Shown piece after piece: positions 33,094-42,929 of a stretch of DNA of 64,000 nucleotides; the first letter of the stretch is position 1; each line of letters opens with the position of its first letter. The stretch spans positions 124,001-188,000 of the forward strand of contig CALDSU010000009.1 in assembly GCA_937924525.1 (NCBI GenBank). Reading direction: 5' to 3'. The translations under genes and the position numbers were made by a program. Source of the DNA: an uncultured Bryobacteraceae bacterium (GTDB taxonomy: Bacteria > Acidobacteriota > Terriglobia > Bryobacterales > Bryobacteraceae). The notes below the pieces were generated by a model that was given only the letters and a program-made list of their open reading frames with translations, had not been told where the DNA came from and ran no database searches.

Positions 33094-34464
33094 CTACGGT
33101 TTCACGCTGAACAGGTCGGTGACCGTCCGCTCGCCCCGTTTGATTCTCGATAACGAATACACCGTGCCGTCCTTGCCCACCGCGATCGAGTTGACATAGG
33201 CCGGGCGGTCTCCATTGGGGAAATAAATCGCGCCGTGGTCGGTATAGCGCCGGGTGGGAATGTGGTAGGTGATCAGGTGCAGGTTCTCTTCACCTTTCGA
33301 CTCGCCCTTGGCGGTGGAATCCTTGCCCGCCACGCGCTTGCCTTCCCGGTAAATCGGGCCGCCGGTCAGGTAGTAAAGCGTGTGCCCGTCGGGACCGAGC
33401 GCGAAACCCAGGTAACCGTAGCTGAACTGGTCGTACATGCCGCTACGCTGGGAAGGTTCGGAGGTGATGCGGTCCAGCACCTCGACGCGCGCCGCGCGCG
33501 GCTCGAACTTGAACAGGTAGCCCGAATTGCCGTGCACGCCGTAGAAAGCCTTCTCCGGCTCGTACCAGGTCACCATGCGCCAGTTATAGGCCATGTGCCC
33601 GGGAGAGGTGGGGTCGTACCAACCGAAATAATCCTTCTTCATCTCGCCCTGGGCGAACAGTTCCACCTTGTCGGCGTCGTACCGGTAGACGTAGATGTCT
33701 CCGTCGCCGTTCGTGAAATAGACCGCGCCGTCGGTGGGATCCACCGCGAGGGACCGGCAGATGGTGCGATAGGTGTCGCCCTTGCCGTTCTCGCCTTTGC
33801 GGAAGAAATCGCCGAGTTCCTTCAGTTCCCGCTTGGGCAGGTCGTAACGGAAGAAATACCCGGTCGGCCAACTGAGGCCGTAGATCCGCTTGCGCTGCGT
33901 GTCCATGTTCAAGGTCAGGACGCCTTCGCCGCGTGGAACCAGCGCCAGGTCCTCGAATTTCCGGCTGGCCATGTCGAACGCCAGCAGGTGGCCGCCGCGG
34001 TACGGCTTCATGCCGGGCGGTGGAATGCCCATCTTTTCCATGCCGTCGATGATGCTGTAGAAACCGATATGCGTCGCAAAGTACAGCTTGCCGTCGCTTT
34101 CGACGAAGTTAACATGGCTCTTGCCCTGAGAAATGGCTTTGGCGTCCTGCTCGCCGGACGCCTCGGTGAGGTCGCCGAGATAATCGATGCGCTGGGAGGC
34201 GGGATCGAACGCGAACATGCGCGCCCCGACATCAGGCTTTTCCGAGCACAGCACGTAATAGATGGTCCCGTCGCGCGCGCAGCCCATGCCGTTGTAGGTG
34301 TCGTGGGCGTCGGCAAAGCCAGAATCGTACACCTGGGCGCGCAGTTTCTTTTCGACGCCGGCCGCCGCGGGCGGGGCGGCTTCCTCCTTTTTCTTGGATT
34401 CCGGGGCGGGCCCGCAGGAGATCAACGCCGCCAGGATCGGGAGGGAGAGTAGGAAGCGTTTCAT
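33094..34464 (-). CDS. Lipoprotein with beta-propeller-like repeats
   Basis: 456 residues. Lipoprotein signal FLLSLPILAALISCG (lipobox L-I-S-C), then a Lys/Glu/Ala/Pro linker. The body repeats blades of the type DGTIYYVLCSEK, DGKLYFATHIG, TQRKRIYGLSWPTGYFFRYD, DGAVYFTNGDGDIYVYR, DGHTLYYLTGG and DGTVYSLSR, consistent with a six- or seven-bladed propeller. No catalytic motif is visible; it may bind a glycan or serve as a lyase or scaffold. Its start overlaps the stop of the Gfo/Idh lipoprotein gene (ATGA), so the two are made together. Confidence 0.75.
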   Translation of the reverse strand: MKRFLLSLPILAALISCGPAPESKKKEEAAPPAAAGVEKKLRAQVYDSGFADAHDTYNGMGCARDGTIYYVLCSEKPDVGARMFAFDPASQRIDYLGDLTEASGEQDAKAISQGKSHVNFVESDGKLYFATHIGFYSIIDGMEKMGIPPPGMKPYRGGHLLAFDMASRKFEDLALVPRGEGVLTLNMDTQRKRIYGLSWPTGYFFRYDLPKRELKELGDFFRKGENGKGDTYRTICRSLAVDPTDGAVYFTNGDGDIYVYRYDADKVELFAQGEMKKDYFGWYDPTSPGHMAYNWRMVTWYEPEKAFYGVHGNSGYLFKFEPRAARVEVLDRITSEPSQRSGMYDQFSYGYLGFALGPDGHTLYYLTGGPIYREGKRVAGKDSTAKGESKGEENLHLITYHIPTRRYTDHGAIYFPNGDRPAYVNSIAVGKDGTVYSLSRIKRGERTVTDLFSVKP

Positions 34465-35837
34465 GGACGAGTTGCCCGACGCGCGAGCTCAACTCCTTTC
34501 GTCGTCACGTAGTATTTGGCCAGCATGTTGGGTTTCTCCCAAGCCGGCAAACTCTGGGGATCCTTCACATAGCTCAGGAACCGGGCGGTGAGCAGGGCAA
34601 AGTGCGCCTCGTGGCCGATGCGGTGCTTGTCCGGGATGGCGACGTGCAACCGGTCGCCCTGGTCCGCCAGCTCCAGGCCGGGCCACTCCGCCTCGAGCGA
34701 AGCCAGCAACTGACGGACCGCCTCCGCCACCGCGGCTTTGTCGCCGGCCCGGTTGGGTATCACGTACACCTCCGGGCGGAACCTTTCCGCCGCGCCCTGC
34801 CGCACTTCGACGCGGGAACGCGAACCCCGGTAGATGGCGACTTCGGTGTCGGCGCCGCCCGGCGGCGCTTCAAAATCCCACTTCACGTCGAGGCGGACAT
34901 GGACGCCTTTCAACTTGTAATCCACCCGGTTGTTGCAGTAGTAAGCCAGCGCGCCGCTCGCGTCGACGTGGTCGCGGAGCGCTTCCGGGATCGCGGGCGC
35001 GCCGGTGACGCGTTTGAAATCCGGCTCCGCAATGGTGGTCGGCCAATGCGACCCGGCGACCATCTCAATGTCCTTCCGATAATCCACCGCCTGGTCCGGC
35101 AGCAGCGTCCATTGGACCAGGTCCACCAGGTGCGTGCCCACGTCCGTCAACCCTTCACCCTGCTCGCGGGTATCGAAGAACCACACCGGCCGCAGGTTGG
35201 GCGCGCCCGCCACCAGCTTCAGCAGGTAGTGAACGCTCTCCAGGTACACGCCCGGGTCTTCGGCGGTTCCCTGGAGAGGCTCGCCGAAGACCCCAGGCGC
35301 GTTCACCAGCGCCTTTTGCAGAATGCAGGAGATCTCGAAGCGCTGGGTCATGCCGTCGTAGCCGATCACGCGCTTGCTGTCGGCCGCGTTCAACGCGGCT
35401 TCCAGCTTGGGCAGATCTTCCGGCTCGATGATCCACGGCTTGTCCGCCAGCACGTGGACGCCGCGCGCGAGCACCTCCCGCACGCGGTCAATCTTGCCGC
35501 GGTTGCGCCCGGAGAACACCACCACCTGGCCGCGCCGGTCCGCGAGCATCTTTTCCCAGTAGTCGGCTCCCGCGTACACCGACAGCTTCCAGGCGGTGGG
35601 ATTCTCCTTGCGCGCATTGAATCCGGCCACCCGGTTCAGGTGCGCCGCCAGGTCGGGACCCAGCGGCGCGTACACATAGGCGTGCTCGGAAAACTCCGGC
35701 AGCATTTCTTTCTGCAGCAGCGCGGCGTGGAAGTGGCCGGGGTCTACCGTGACGATCTCGAGACGGGTCTGGTCCACCCGGCAACCTCCCCCCGCGGCGA
35801 TGGCCGCCGCGATGACGCTGGCGATGACGAATCGCAT
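34461..35837 (-). CDS. Gfo/Idh/MocA-family lipoprotein with oxidoreductase C-terminal domain
   Basis: 458 residues starting with a lipoprotein signal (RFVIASVIAAAIAAGGGC). The N-terminal half follows the Gfo/Idh plan: IVTVDPGHFHAALLQKEML, VVVFSGRNRGKIDRV, VLADKPWII with the conserved Lys-Pro, and VGTHLVDLVQW with the likely catalytic His. The C-terminal half resembles the 'putative oxidoreductase C-terminal' family found with such proteins in Bacteroidota and Planctomycetes. The ATG at 35837 lies one base after the DegT stop. A membrane-anchored, outward-facing dinucleotide-type oxidoreductase is unusual; its cofactor supply is unknown. Confidence 0.76.
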   Translation of the reverse strand: MRFVIASVIAAAIAAGGGCRVDQTRLEIVTVDPGHFHAALLQKEMLPEFSEHAYVYAPLGPDLAAHLNRVAGFNARKENPTAWKLSVYAGADYWEKMLADRRGQVVVFSGRNRGKIDRVREVLARGVHVLADKPWIIEPEDLPKLEAALNAADSKRVIGYDGMTQRFEISCILQKALVNAPGVFGEPLQGTAEDPGVYLESVHYLLKLVAGAPNLRPVWFFDTREQGEGLTDVGTHLVDLVQWTLLPDQAVDYRKDIEMVAGSHWPTTIAEPDFKRVTGAPAIPEALRDHVDASGALAYYCNNRVDYKLKGVHVRLDVKWDFEAPPGGADTEVAIYRGSRSRVEVRQGAAERFRPEVYVIPNRAGDKAAVAEAVRQLLASLEAEWPGLELADQGDRLHVAIPDKHRIGHEAHFALLTARFLSYVKDPQSLPAWEKPNMLAKYYVTTKGVELARRATRP

Positions 35838-35838
35838 A

Positions 35839-37149
35839 CTAGGCCCGCGCCAGCTCCGCCGCATGCGCCTGGATCTTCCGGACTGCTTCCGCGATCTGCT
35901 CCATGTCGGACCGGCCGCCGATCAGCATGTTCTGCGTGAACCACACCGCTTCCTCGCACAGCCGGTCGTTCATCGGGCACTGATTGCGCTCCTGCCATTT
36001 GGCGATGTAACCCTTCGAGTAGATCTTCTGATAGGCCTTCGATTCCAGCGTGTTCTTGAGGAACGGCTCCTTGTTGAGCGGCGAGTAGCCGCCGGACGAC
36101 GGAATGCCTTCGGCGTTCATGGCCTGGAGGAATTTCGCGCGCGGCAGCCCCGCGAACTGCTCCTTGTCGTACCGGAACATGTAGAGGTGATACGCGTTGC
36201 GGGTGCAGCCGTCGTACATCCGGGCGGGCCGGATGCCGGGAATCTCCTTGAGCAGACTGGTCAGGTAAGCGCCGTTTTGATCGCGCCGCGTGCTCTGCTC
36301 TTCCAGCCTGGTCATCTGGGCCAGCAACAGCGTGGCCTGGAATTCGGTCATGCGCAGGTTCAGCCCGCGCGCCACGTACGAGAAGTCATAGCCTGTGTTG
36401 CGGCGGCCGCGACTGTTGTTGTGAAATGCGTAGCACTTCTCGGCGAAATCTTCGTCGTTGGTAACAATGGCGCCGCCTTCGCCGGAGTTCAGGTTTTTCG
36501 AAGCCTGGAAACTGAAGCAGCCCGCCTCGCCCCAGGTACCCAGCTTGCGGTTCTTCCATTCGCCCAGGTGCGCCTGGCAGGCGTCTTCGAGGACGGGGAT
36601 CTTGCGCTTCCGGGCGATGGCGAGGATGGCGTCCATATCGGCCGCGCTGCCGCCCAGGTGGACGGGCAGGATGGCCGCGGTCCGGTCGGTGATCGCCGCT
36701 TCGATCTTCTTGGGATCGATTTGGAACGTCTCGATGTCCGTGTCCACAAAAACCGGCACGGCGTTCACCGCCAGCACCACGTTGACCGTGGCCACAAAGG
36801 TGTAGGGCGGCACGATGACTTCGTCCCCCGCGCCGACCCCCATGGCGTTCAGGGACGTGAGCAGGGCGCTGGTGCCGTTGGCCGTCGCCAGGCACGCCTT
36901 GGCGCCGGTCAGGCTGGCGTAGGCGCTCTCAAAACCACTCACCACTTTGCCGGAGCCGCGAAACCACTGGCCGCCGCGCAGCGTATCGAGCAATTTCGTT
37001 TCTTCCAGCTTGTCGAAGACCGGCCACTTCGGCCAGGCTTGCGTGCGAACTTTCGGGCCGCCCAGCAGGGCGGGCTTTGCCGCGGCGGCGAAGGCCGTCG
37101 CGCCGGCCGCGCTGGCGGCCAGGAATGTTCTTCTCGTGAAGTCGCTCAT
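35839..37149 (-). CDS. Tat-exported DegT/DnrJ/EryC1/StrS-family aminotransferase (first gene of operon)
   Basis: 436 residues. Twin-arginine leader [25 protein letters not shown]-site residues are intact: [32 protein letters not shown] with Asp189, [16 protein letters not shown] with Lys218. The text is close to AHBA-synthase/StrS-type sugar aminotransferases ([22 protein letters not shown]). The start at 37149 is supported by GGAGGAGGTT about 11 bases upstream. It leads the operon and is followed after one base by the Gfo/Idh lipoprotein. The second DegT in the operon is a distant relative, not a recent duplicate. Confidence 0.86.
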   Translation of the reverse strand: MSDFTRRTFLAASAAGATAFAAAAKPALLGGPKVRTQAWPKWPVFDKLEETKLLDTLRGGQWFRGSGKVVSGFESAYASLTGAKACLATANGTSALLTSLNAMGVGAGDEVIVPPYTFVATVNVVLAVNAVPVFVDTDIETFQIDPKKIEAAITDRTAAILPVHLGGSAADMDAILAIARKRKIPVLEDACQAHLGEWKNRKLGTWGEAGCFSFQASKNLNSGEGGAIVTNDEDFAEKCYAFHNNSRGRRNTGYDFSYVARGLNLRMTEFQATLLLAQMTRLEEQSTRRDQNGAYLTSLLKEIPGIRPARMYDGCTRNAYHLYMFRYDKEQFAGLPRAKFLQAMNAEGIPSSGGYSPLNKEPFLKNTLESKAYQKIYSKGYIAKWQERNQCPMNDRLCEEAVWFTQNMLIGGRSDMEQIAEAVRKIQAHAAELARA

Positions 37150-37412
37150 TTGATCGGTGAACCTCCTCCCGGTCCTCCGGGTAGTCGTATCCTTCGGCTC
37201 GCGGACCCGGCGGATTCCCGGAGCCTCTATTGCAATTTGTGCACCATCGGAGCCGGAATACAAGGCCCCCTTGCACGAAGCGGGTAACCTTGTGGGGAAC
37301 CTTATACCTAAGCTCTCTTCCCGAAAAACCCGGAGGGACCTGACGCGCGTGCGGCGAAGCATTGCCCTTCTTCCCGCGGTGGGGCATCTGCCCCTCCGGC
37401 GTCCGGCCAACC

Positions 37413-39557
37413 CTATCGTTCCAAGACGACCACCTCATACTCGCCGATTTCAGGCACGAGGATCCGCGGCCTGCCCCGGCTATCCTTGCCAGGCGTCAAC
37501 GTGCCCGGCTTGACCAAGGTCGAAGCCTTTTTCACGGGCTTGCCGTCCAGCAGCGTGAGCGACACCCCGCGCAGCGGCCAGACCTTCCGGATCGGCCGCG
37601 TCATCTCGCCGTTGAAGTTGACCAGGTGGACCAGCCAGCGCTGCCCGTTATTCTGCGAACGCAGCACCACCTCGACCGGTTCAGGGGCGCCCGCGATCTC
37701 CAGCGGACGCACGGCCAGCATCTCGACCGCGTTGGCCGCGATCGCCAGGTACTCCGGCGTGCGGAAGTTGTTCACCATGGCGCCAAAATCGCCGCTGAAG
37801 TACACCGCCTTGCCTTTTCCGAAGCTGTGCGCCAGCAGGGCGGGATCTTCCGACAGCCCGGGCACGCCGTCGTAGCGCCCTTTGAGCGGCGTGGTGAATT
37901 GCAAAACGGCTTTGGCGCCGGCGGGTTTGGCGCGGACATGATAGACGCTGGCCGGATACCACTCGCGCCGCAGGCCCTGGAGCAGCGGGTCGGCTTCGAG
38001 CGGCTTCATAAAGTCCCAGCGCTTCGGCCCGATGATCCGGCCGCCCGAGTGTACGCCCAGGACTTCCGCCAGCGCGTAGTCCGTCCGCCGCAGGCCGGTT
38101 TCATCGTACAGCGAAGTCTCGAAGGTGGCGAACAGGTTCCCGCCGCCGCGCACATAGTCCGCCAATCGCGAGGCCACCGCGTCGCCCATGCAGGCCACGT
38201 TGGGCAGGAAGATCGCCTGATACCGGCCGAGCGGCTCGCGCTCGAGCGTCGTGTCGTCGATCACGTCGAAGGGCACGTGCGCCCGGATCAGCGCCTCGGT
38301 GACGCCCGCGAACTCGGCATCCAGGTTGCCGACCTCGCTGCGCTGGGGAATCCGGTCCACGTCGATCATCTGTGCGTCCGAGCCGGCATAGAAATTCGCC
38401 GTCGTGTCCGACCAGACCACGGCCAGGCGCGCCTCCGACCGGGTGTCCTGGTAGTAGGCGGCGTTGCGCGCGACGTAGCGGTTCATCTCCGCCAGGGTTT
38501 CCATCTCCGGTTGCTGGAATTCGGTCGGCGTGATGCCCATCCAGACGCTAGCGGCGTTGGCGATGCTGCTGGCGTAAAGCAGGCGCAACTCGGGCGCGGG
38601 CAGCAGGGAGAACGTCCAGGGCTTGTGGCCCGCGGCCGAGAAGATCACCCGCGGCTTGCCGCCCGCTTGCGTCTCCAGCAAACGCGCGGTCAGCCCCGGC
38701 TTCCACATCGGCACGCGCGTCAAATCCCCGGAAATGAAGCCCCCTTCGCTGCCGAGCAGGTCCTGCTCGGTCACCAGCACGCGATTGAGCCGCGCGGTGG
38801 CCCAGTTCGCCCCGCGCACCCCGCCGTTCATGTAGAGCGCGATCTCGGGGTTGATCGCCTTCAACACCTGCCGCGATTCGCGCAGGTAATCCGTCAGGCT
38901 GTCGGCCTGAAACTGAATCAACCGGGCGAAGTCCTTGCCGCGGCGTTCTTTCTTCGACGGCAGATCCGAGCCGTACTGGGCGCGGTACTTGTCGCGGCAC
39001 CAGCGGCAGTAGCAGGTGTCGCCCCGGTAGATCGGGCCGTCATAGAAAATGCCGTCGATGGGGTACGCCGCCAGGTCCCGCAGGACCTGAAAACACCATT
39101 GCCGCCAGGGAGAGTTGACGCAGAAATCGGCGCCCGTGTCGTAGACGCCATCCACCGGCTTGCCATCTTCCCGGATTTGCCGCCAGTCCGAATGCCTCTC
39201 GGCGAACGCCATGGTGTACCAGTGGACATTGAAGTAGATGAAGACGCGGATCCCGTTCTTCCGGGCGTGCGGCAGGTACTCGCGCAGGTAATCGCGATTT
39301 TTCCGCGCCGCCACCTGCGACTGGAAAAAGAAGTGCTCGTCGTTGAGCCCGGCGGGCATCCCCATGATCTCCAGGTGCTCGGCATTGTACCCTTGGGCGG
39401 CTTTGCGCGAAGCCAGTTCCGCCGGGTCCCACGCGTCGACGCGGTCCAGACTGGTGGTGATATCGATGATGCGCAACGGTTCGCGCTCCCACCAGGGACG
39501 CTGCGCCGGAAGCGCGGCCGCAAGGACAAGGCCCAAGCCCACGAGACGGAGAAACAT
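37413..39557 (-). CDS. Exported glycosidase-like protein, paralog of 29562-31670
   Basis: 714 residues with signal peptide [21 protein letters not shown]-barrel-like front: [44 protein letters not shown] (with the C-x-C-x-x-C feature), then ALYMNGG. The middle is again GH42M-like ([36 protein letters not shown]) and the end is a small beta domain ([17 protein letters not shown]). It shares the layout of the operon-terminal protein. The ATG at 39557 starts the signal peptide; the longer open frame is not conserved. Substrate unknown. Confidence 0.66.
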   Translation of the reverse strand: MFLRLVGLGLVLAAALPAQRPWWEREPLRIIDITTSLDRVDAWDPAELASRKAAQGYNAEHLEIMGMPAGLNDEHFFFQSQVAARKNRDYLREYLPHARKNGIRVFIYFNVHWYTMAFAERHSDWRQIREDGKPVDGVYDTGADFCVNSPWRQWCFQVLRDLAAYPIDGIFYDGPIYRGDTCYCRWCRDKYRAQYGSDLPSKKERRGKDFARLIQFQADSLTDYLRESRQVLKAINPEIALYMNGGVRGANWATARLNRVLVTEQDLLGSEGGFISGDLTRVPMWKPGLTARLLETQAGGKPRVIFSAAGHKPWTFSLLPAPELRLLYASSIANAASVWMGITPTEFQQPEMETLAEMNRYVARNAAYYQDTRSEARLAVVWSDTTANFYAGSDAQMIDVDRIPQRSEVGNLDAEFAGVTEALIRAHVPFDVIDDTTLEREPLGRYQAIFLPNVACMGDAVASRLADYVRGGGNLFATFETSLYDETGLRRTDYALAEVLGVHSGGRIIGPKRWDFMKPLEADPLLQGLRREWYPASVYHVRAKPAGAKAVLQFTTPLKGRYDGVPGLSEDPALLAHSFGKGKAVYFSGDFGAMVNNFRTPEYLAIAANAVEMLAVRPLEIAGAPEPVEVVLRSQNNGQRWLVHLVNFNGEMTRPIRKVWPLRGVSLTLLDGKPVKKASTLVKPGTLTPGKDSRGRPRILVPEIGEYEVVVLER

Positions 39558-39729
39558 AACTCTTCGCAGATAGCACGGCGCTGCCAGGAAGTGAAGGGCG
39601 TCGTGAACGATCCCCCGGCGCGGCGTTATCTGCTCCCGCGCTCCTTGTCCCAAAGCGCGCCGCCCGCTCGCGGCCGCGCCCGGCTCCGGGTGCTCGATGG
39701 CTGAGGTAGGGCGCGTGACGCTCGGTCCG

Positions 39730-41070
39730 CTAGCCGAAGAAGACGGCCTGCGCGGCGAGCAGCAGGAGAAACCCGCACACCGAGCCGATGATCTTCATCA
39801 CGGTCCAACTGCGAAGCGTTTGCGGCACGGTCATGCCCAGGTATTCGCTCACGACCCAGAAGCCGGCGTCGTTGACGTGCGACAGGATGGTGCCGCCGCA
39901 ACTGAGCGCCATGGTGATCATTTCGGGCGTATAGCCCGGGATGTCCTTAACGAGAGGCGCCACCATGCCGGCGGCGGTAATGATGGCGACCGTAGCGGAG
40001 CCTTGCGCGATCCGCATGGCGGCGGCGATCAGGTAGGCGACGATCAGCGGAGATATCGCCGAAGTCGCCAGGAGATGGCCCGCGTAGGGCCCTACCCCCG
40101 AATCGACGATCACCTGCTTGAACGCCCCCCCGCCGCCGATGATGGCCAGCAGCGTGCCAATGGGCGCCAGCGAGTCCGTGGCCAGGCGGCCAAGCTGATC
40201 GCGGCTGAGCCCGCGCCGCGCGCCGAACCAGTACCTTGCCACCAGCGTGGTCAGCAACAGCGCGGTGAACGGGTGTCCTACGAAACCCAGCGGCCGGTGT
40301 CCGGGCAACTCCAGCATTCCGGCCACCGTCGCCGCGAAGATGAACAGCACCGGCAGCAGGAGCACCAAAATGACCATGCCGACGGCGGGCCGCGCCCCGG
40401 CTTCTTCGGGCGCTGGTTCGTCTCCCGCCATCCGAGGCACCGGCACATGGATGCGTTTCGCAATCCAGTTGCCGTAGCCGATGCCCCCCAGGATGGCCAT
40501 GGGCAGCGACAGGGCCACTCCGTAAAGAATGGTCGTTCCCAGGTCCGCGCCGAGCAGGGAAGCTGCCGCGGCGGGCGCCGGATGCGGCGGCACCAGCGCG
40601 TGGGTGAACGTCAAGGCCGCCGTCAGCGGCATGCCGTAAAAGAGTAACGACCGCTTCGACTCCCGCGCCAGACTCCACACGATCGGCACCAGAATAATGA
40701 ACCCCACCTCGAAGAAGATCGGCAGGCCGACGAGAAACGCCGCGGTCAGCACCGCCCACGAGGCCCGCTCGCGGCCGAAGCGATCCAGCAGCCACTCGGC
40801 CAGCACCCGTCCCCCTCCTGACTGTTCCAGGTAACGGCCGATCATGGCGCCCAACGCGACCACGACCGCGATGAATCCGAGGGCCTCGCCGAAGCCGGTC
40901 TGCATGGACTTCAGCACCTGAGCCGGCGGCATGCCGGCGGCCAGACCCAAGACGGCGCTCACGATCATCAGCGCCAGGAACGCGTGGAGCCGCACCGCCA
41001 GAATCAGCGCCAGCAGCAGCGCGATGGCGCCCAGGGTCAGGCCGACCAGCCACGGGCCGTGGAGAGGCAT
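39730..41070 (-). CDS. GntP-family permease (gluconate/organic acid)
   Basis: 446-residue membrane protein with 12 or so hydrophobic segments. The family text is clear: GFGEALGFIAVVVALGAMIG, SGGGRVLAEWLLDRFG, FFEVGFIILVPIVWSLARE, ALVPPHPAPAAAA and ALSCGGTILSHVNDAGFWVV. GntP members import gluconate, 2-keto-3-deoxygluconate, D-serine or related acids with protons. The ATG at 41070 is preferred to 41079 since both follow the TAGAAT box at 41078-41083. It may import products of the neighbouring exported sugar enzymes, which is inference. Confidence 0.9.
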   Translation of the reverse strand: MPLHGPWLVGLTLGAIALLLALILAVRLHAFLALMIVSAVLGLAAGMPPAQVLKSMQTGFGEALGFIAVVVALGAMIGRYLEQSGGGRVLAEWLLDRFGRERASWAVLTAAFLVGLPIFFEVGFIILVPIVWSLARESKRSLLFYGMPLTAALTFTHALVPPHPAPAAAASLLGADLGTTILYGVALSLPMAILGGIGYGNWIAKRIHVPVPRMAGDEPAPEEAGARPAVGMVILVLLLPVLFIFAATVAGMLELPGHRPLGFVGHPFTALLLTTLVARYWFGARRGLSRDQLGRLATDSLAPIGTLLAIIGGGGAFKQVIVDSGVGPYAGHLLATSAISPLIVAYLIAAAMRIAQGSATVAIITAAGMVAPLVKDIPGYTPEMITMALSCGGTILSHVNDAGFWVVSEYLGMTVPQTLRSWTVMKIIGSVCGFLLLLAAQAVFFG

Positions 41071-41077
41071 GCAGCGC

Positions 41078-41083
41078 ATTCTA
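41078..41083 (-). promoter_or_regulatory. -10-like hexamer TAGAAT
   Basis: TAGAAT on the minus strand, 7 bases before the permease ATG at 41070; no clear -35 box. Confidence 0.38.
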
Positions 41084-41187
41084 CAATGCCCCGCGGGCCG
41101 TTTTCGGGTTGAACCTGAAGCGATTCGAGGGGTTTTCAGGATTTCCTGGAAGGTCCCCCGAGTCTAGCCTGGAAGCACGGAGCCCGT

Positions 41188-42270
41188 ATGCCCCATCGCC
41201 TCTTCCCGTTGGTTCTTCTGGCGGCGTCGCTGGCGGCCGGCCAGCCCGCGCCGGATGCGCCCTCCCTCCTGGACAGCCGCACCGCCCAACTGCTGCCGCC
41301 CAACAGCGCCATGGTCCTGGGAATTCACTGGCGAAAGCTGGTCGAATCCGGCATGTTCGACCAGGTCAAATCGCAGTTGCTGACACAGGCCGCGCCCGCT
41401 TTTCCCGGCCTGGCGCAGCTTGAGGATGTGCTACTGAACCAGGTGGATGCCGTTGTGCTGGCGGGATCGGCCGATGCGCTCCAGCAGATGAACCTGGCCG
41501 CCGGGGGCCCAAGGAAACGAAATCCGCCCATGCTAGTGGTGATCAAGGGCCGCTTTAACCTGGCTGCGCTGCGCGCCTGGGCCGGCGAGAAGAAGGGCGC
41601 CACGGAAATTTACCAGGACGTCGAACTGCTGCGGATGAAGGGAGCGAACCCGCCCACGCTGCGGTGGTCCCTGGTCGACGGCGGAACGCTGGTGCTCGGC
41701 GAACGCCGCGACCTAGTCGCCGCCATCGACCGGCGTCGGGCGCCGGCCGGAGCGCTGAGTCCGCTGCTGGCCCGGTCGGCCGAACTGGCGGCGCGCAACG
41801 ATTTCTGGATGCACCTGCAAGTGCCGCCCACGCCGCCTGCCGGACCGCCAACGCCGGCCGAACAGTTCCTCAAAGAGCTCAAGTCGGTGGATGTCGGCAT
41901 GTCGTTCTCGAACGGGCTGCGCATGGACGCGAACCTGCTTACCGCCAGCGGCGAAGCCGCACAGAAGCTGGCGCTGGGGCTCCAGGCCATGCTGGCCATG
42001 GCGGCGCAGGGCGAAGGGCGGAACGCGGAAGCCGAACAAATGTTGCGCCGGCTCCGCATTCAACCCCAGGGCTCTTACGTCAGTCTCGCGTTCGCCATGT
42101 CGAAGAGCGAGATGGACCGCCTGACCGCCGAGCGGCTGCGGGCGCGCGCTTCAACGCCGCCCACGGGGCCGGTGGCCGCGCGTCCCCCCGACCCGCCCGG
42201 TCCGAAAACCATCCGCATCACCGGACTCGAGGGAGGCCCGGTGGAGATTCCGGTCGACGGCGCCAAGTAG
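41188..42270 (+). CDS. Exported DUF3352-like protein, paralog of 17556-18524
   Basis: 360 residues with signal peptide LFPLVLLAASLAAGQPA. Shared skeleton with the protein at 17556: LLPPNSAMVLGIHW, LVVIKGRFNLAALRAWAG, IYQDVELLRM, GTLVLGERRDLVAAIDRR. It ends in a Pro-rich tail (PVAARPPDPPGPK). No catalytic residues are evident. It is divergent from the permease gene and followed after 65 bases by the PfpI gene. Confidence 0.66.
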   Translation: MPHRLFPLVLLAASLAAGQPAPDAPSLLDSRTAQLLPPNSAMVLGIHWRKLVESGMFDQVKSQLLTQAAPAFPGLAQLEDVLLNQVDAVVLAGSADALQQMNLAAGGPRKRNPPMLVVIKGRFNLAALRAWAGEKKGATEIYQDVELLRMKGANPPTLRWSLVDGGTLVLGERRDLVAAIDRRRAPAGALSPLLARSAELAARNDFWMHLQVPPTPPAGPPTPAEQFLKELKSVDVGMSFSNGLRMDANLLTASGEAAQKLALGLQAMLAMAAQGEGRNAEAEQMLRRLRIQPQGSYVSLAFAMSKSEMDRLTAERLRARASTPPTGPVAARPPDPPGPKTIRITGLEGGPVEIPVDGAK

Positions 42271-42335
42271 CGCCGCCGGGCACGTCGGGACAGCCTGCCG
42301 GGAAAGGGTACACTCTCTGACAGGACTCTCGCGCC

Positions 42336-42908
42336 ATGCCGAACAAAGTTCTCATTGTCATCGGCGACGCCGCCGAAGCTCTCGACACCGTTTACCCGAT
42401 CTGGCGGGTGATGGAAGAAGACTGGCAGGCTGTCGTCGCCGCCCCGGAAAAACGCGTCTACCATCTGGTGATGCACGAGATCCCCCCCGGTTGGGACGTC
42501 ACTAAGGAATCGCCCAGCTACCACTGGGCTTCGGACCTTGCGTTTCGGGACGTGAACCCGGAGGAGTACATCGGGCTGTTTCTGAGCGGGGGGCGCGCAC
42601 CGGAGTACCTCCGCTACGACGCCGATCTGCTGCGGATCACGCGGCACTTCTTCGCCGCGCAAAAGCCGGTCGCCGTGGTGTGTCATGGCGCGGAGATCGT
42701 CGCCGCCGCGGACGTAATCCGGGGCAAGCGCATGGCGACGGTGCCGAAGTGCCAGTTTGACGTCGAGGTCTGCGGCGCGACGTTCGTCAATGAAGCCTGC
42801 GTGCGCGACGGAAACATGGTGAGCGGCCGCACGTGGAAGGATAATCCCTTTTTCATCCGGGAGTGGATCCGGATGCTGCGCGATTACGAAGCGGCGCATA
42901 CCAGGTAG
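42336..42908 (+). CDS. DJ-1/PfpI-family protein
   Basis: 190 residues. KVLIVIGDAAEALDTVYPIWR starts the flavodoxin-like fold, LFLSGGRAPEYLR gives the oxyanion-side Gly and VAVVCHGAEIVAAA holds the nucleophile-elbow Cys with adjacent His. WKDNPFFIREWIRML closes it. Members act as glyoxalases, deglycases or stress proteins; which one is not readable here. A TACACT hexamer lies 21 bases before the ATG. Only 21 bases separate it from the GH63 gene, so it is probably co-transcribed with it. Confidence 0.86.
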   Translation: MPNKVLIVIGDAAEALDTVYPIWRVMEEDWQAVVAAPEKRVYHLVMHEIPPGWDVTKESPSYHWASDLAFRDVNPEEYIGLFLSGGRAPEYLRYDADLLRITRHFFAAQKPVAVVCHGAEIVAAADVIRGKRMATVPKCQFDVEVCGATFVNEACVRDGNMVSGRTWKDNPFFIREWIRMLRDYEAAHTR

Positions 42909-42929
42909 GTCGCGCGAGGAGCGGTGATC

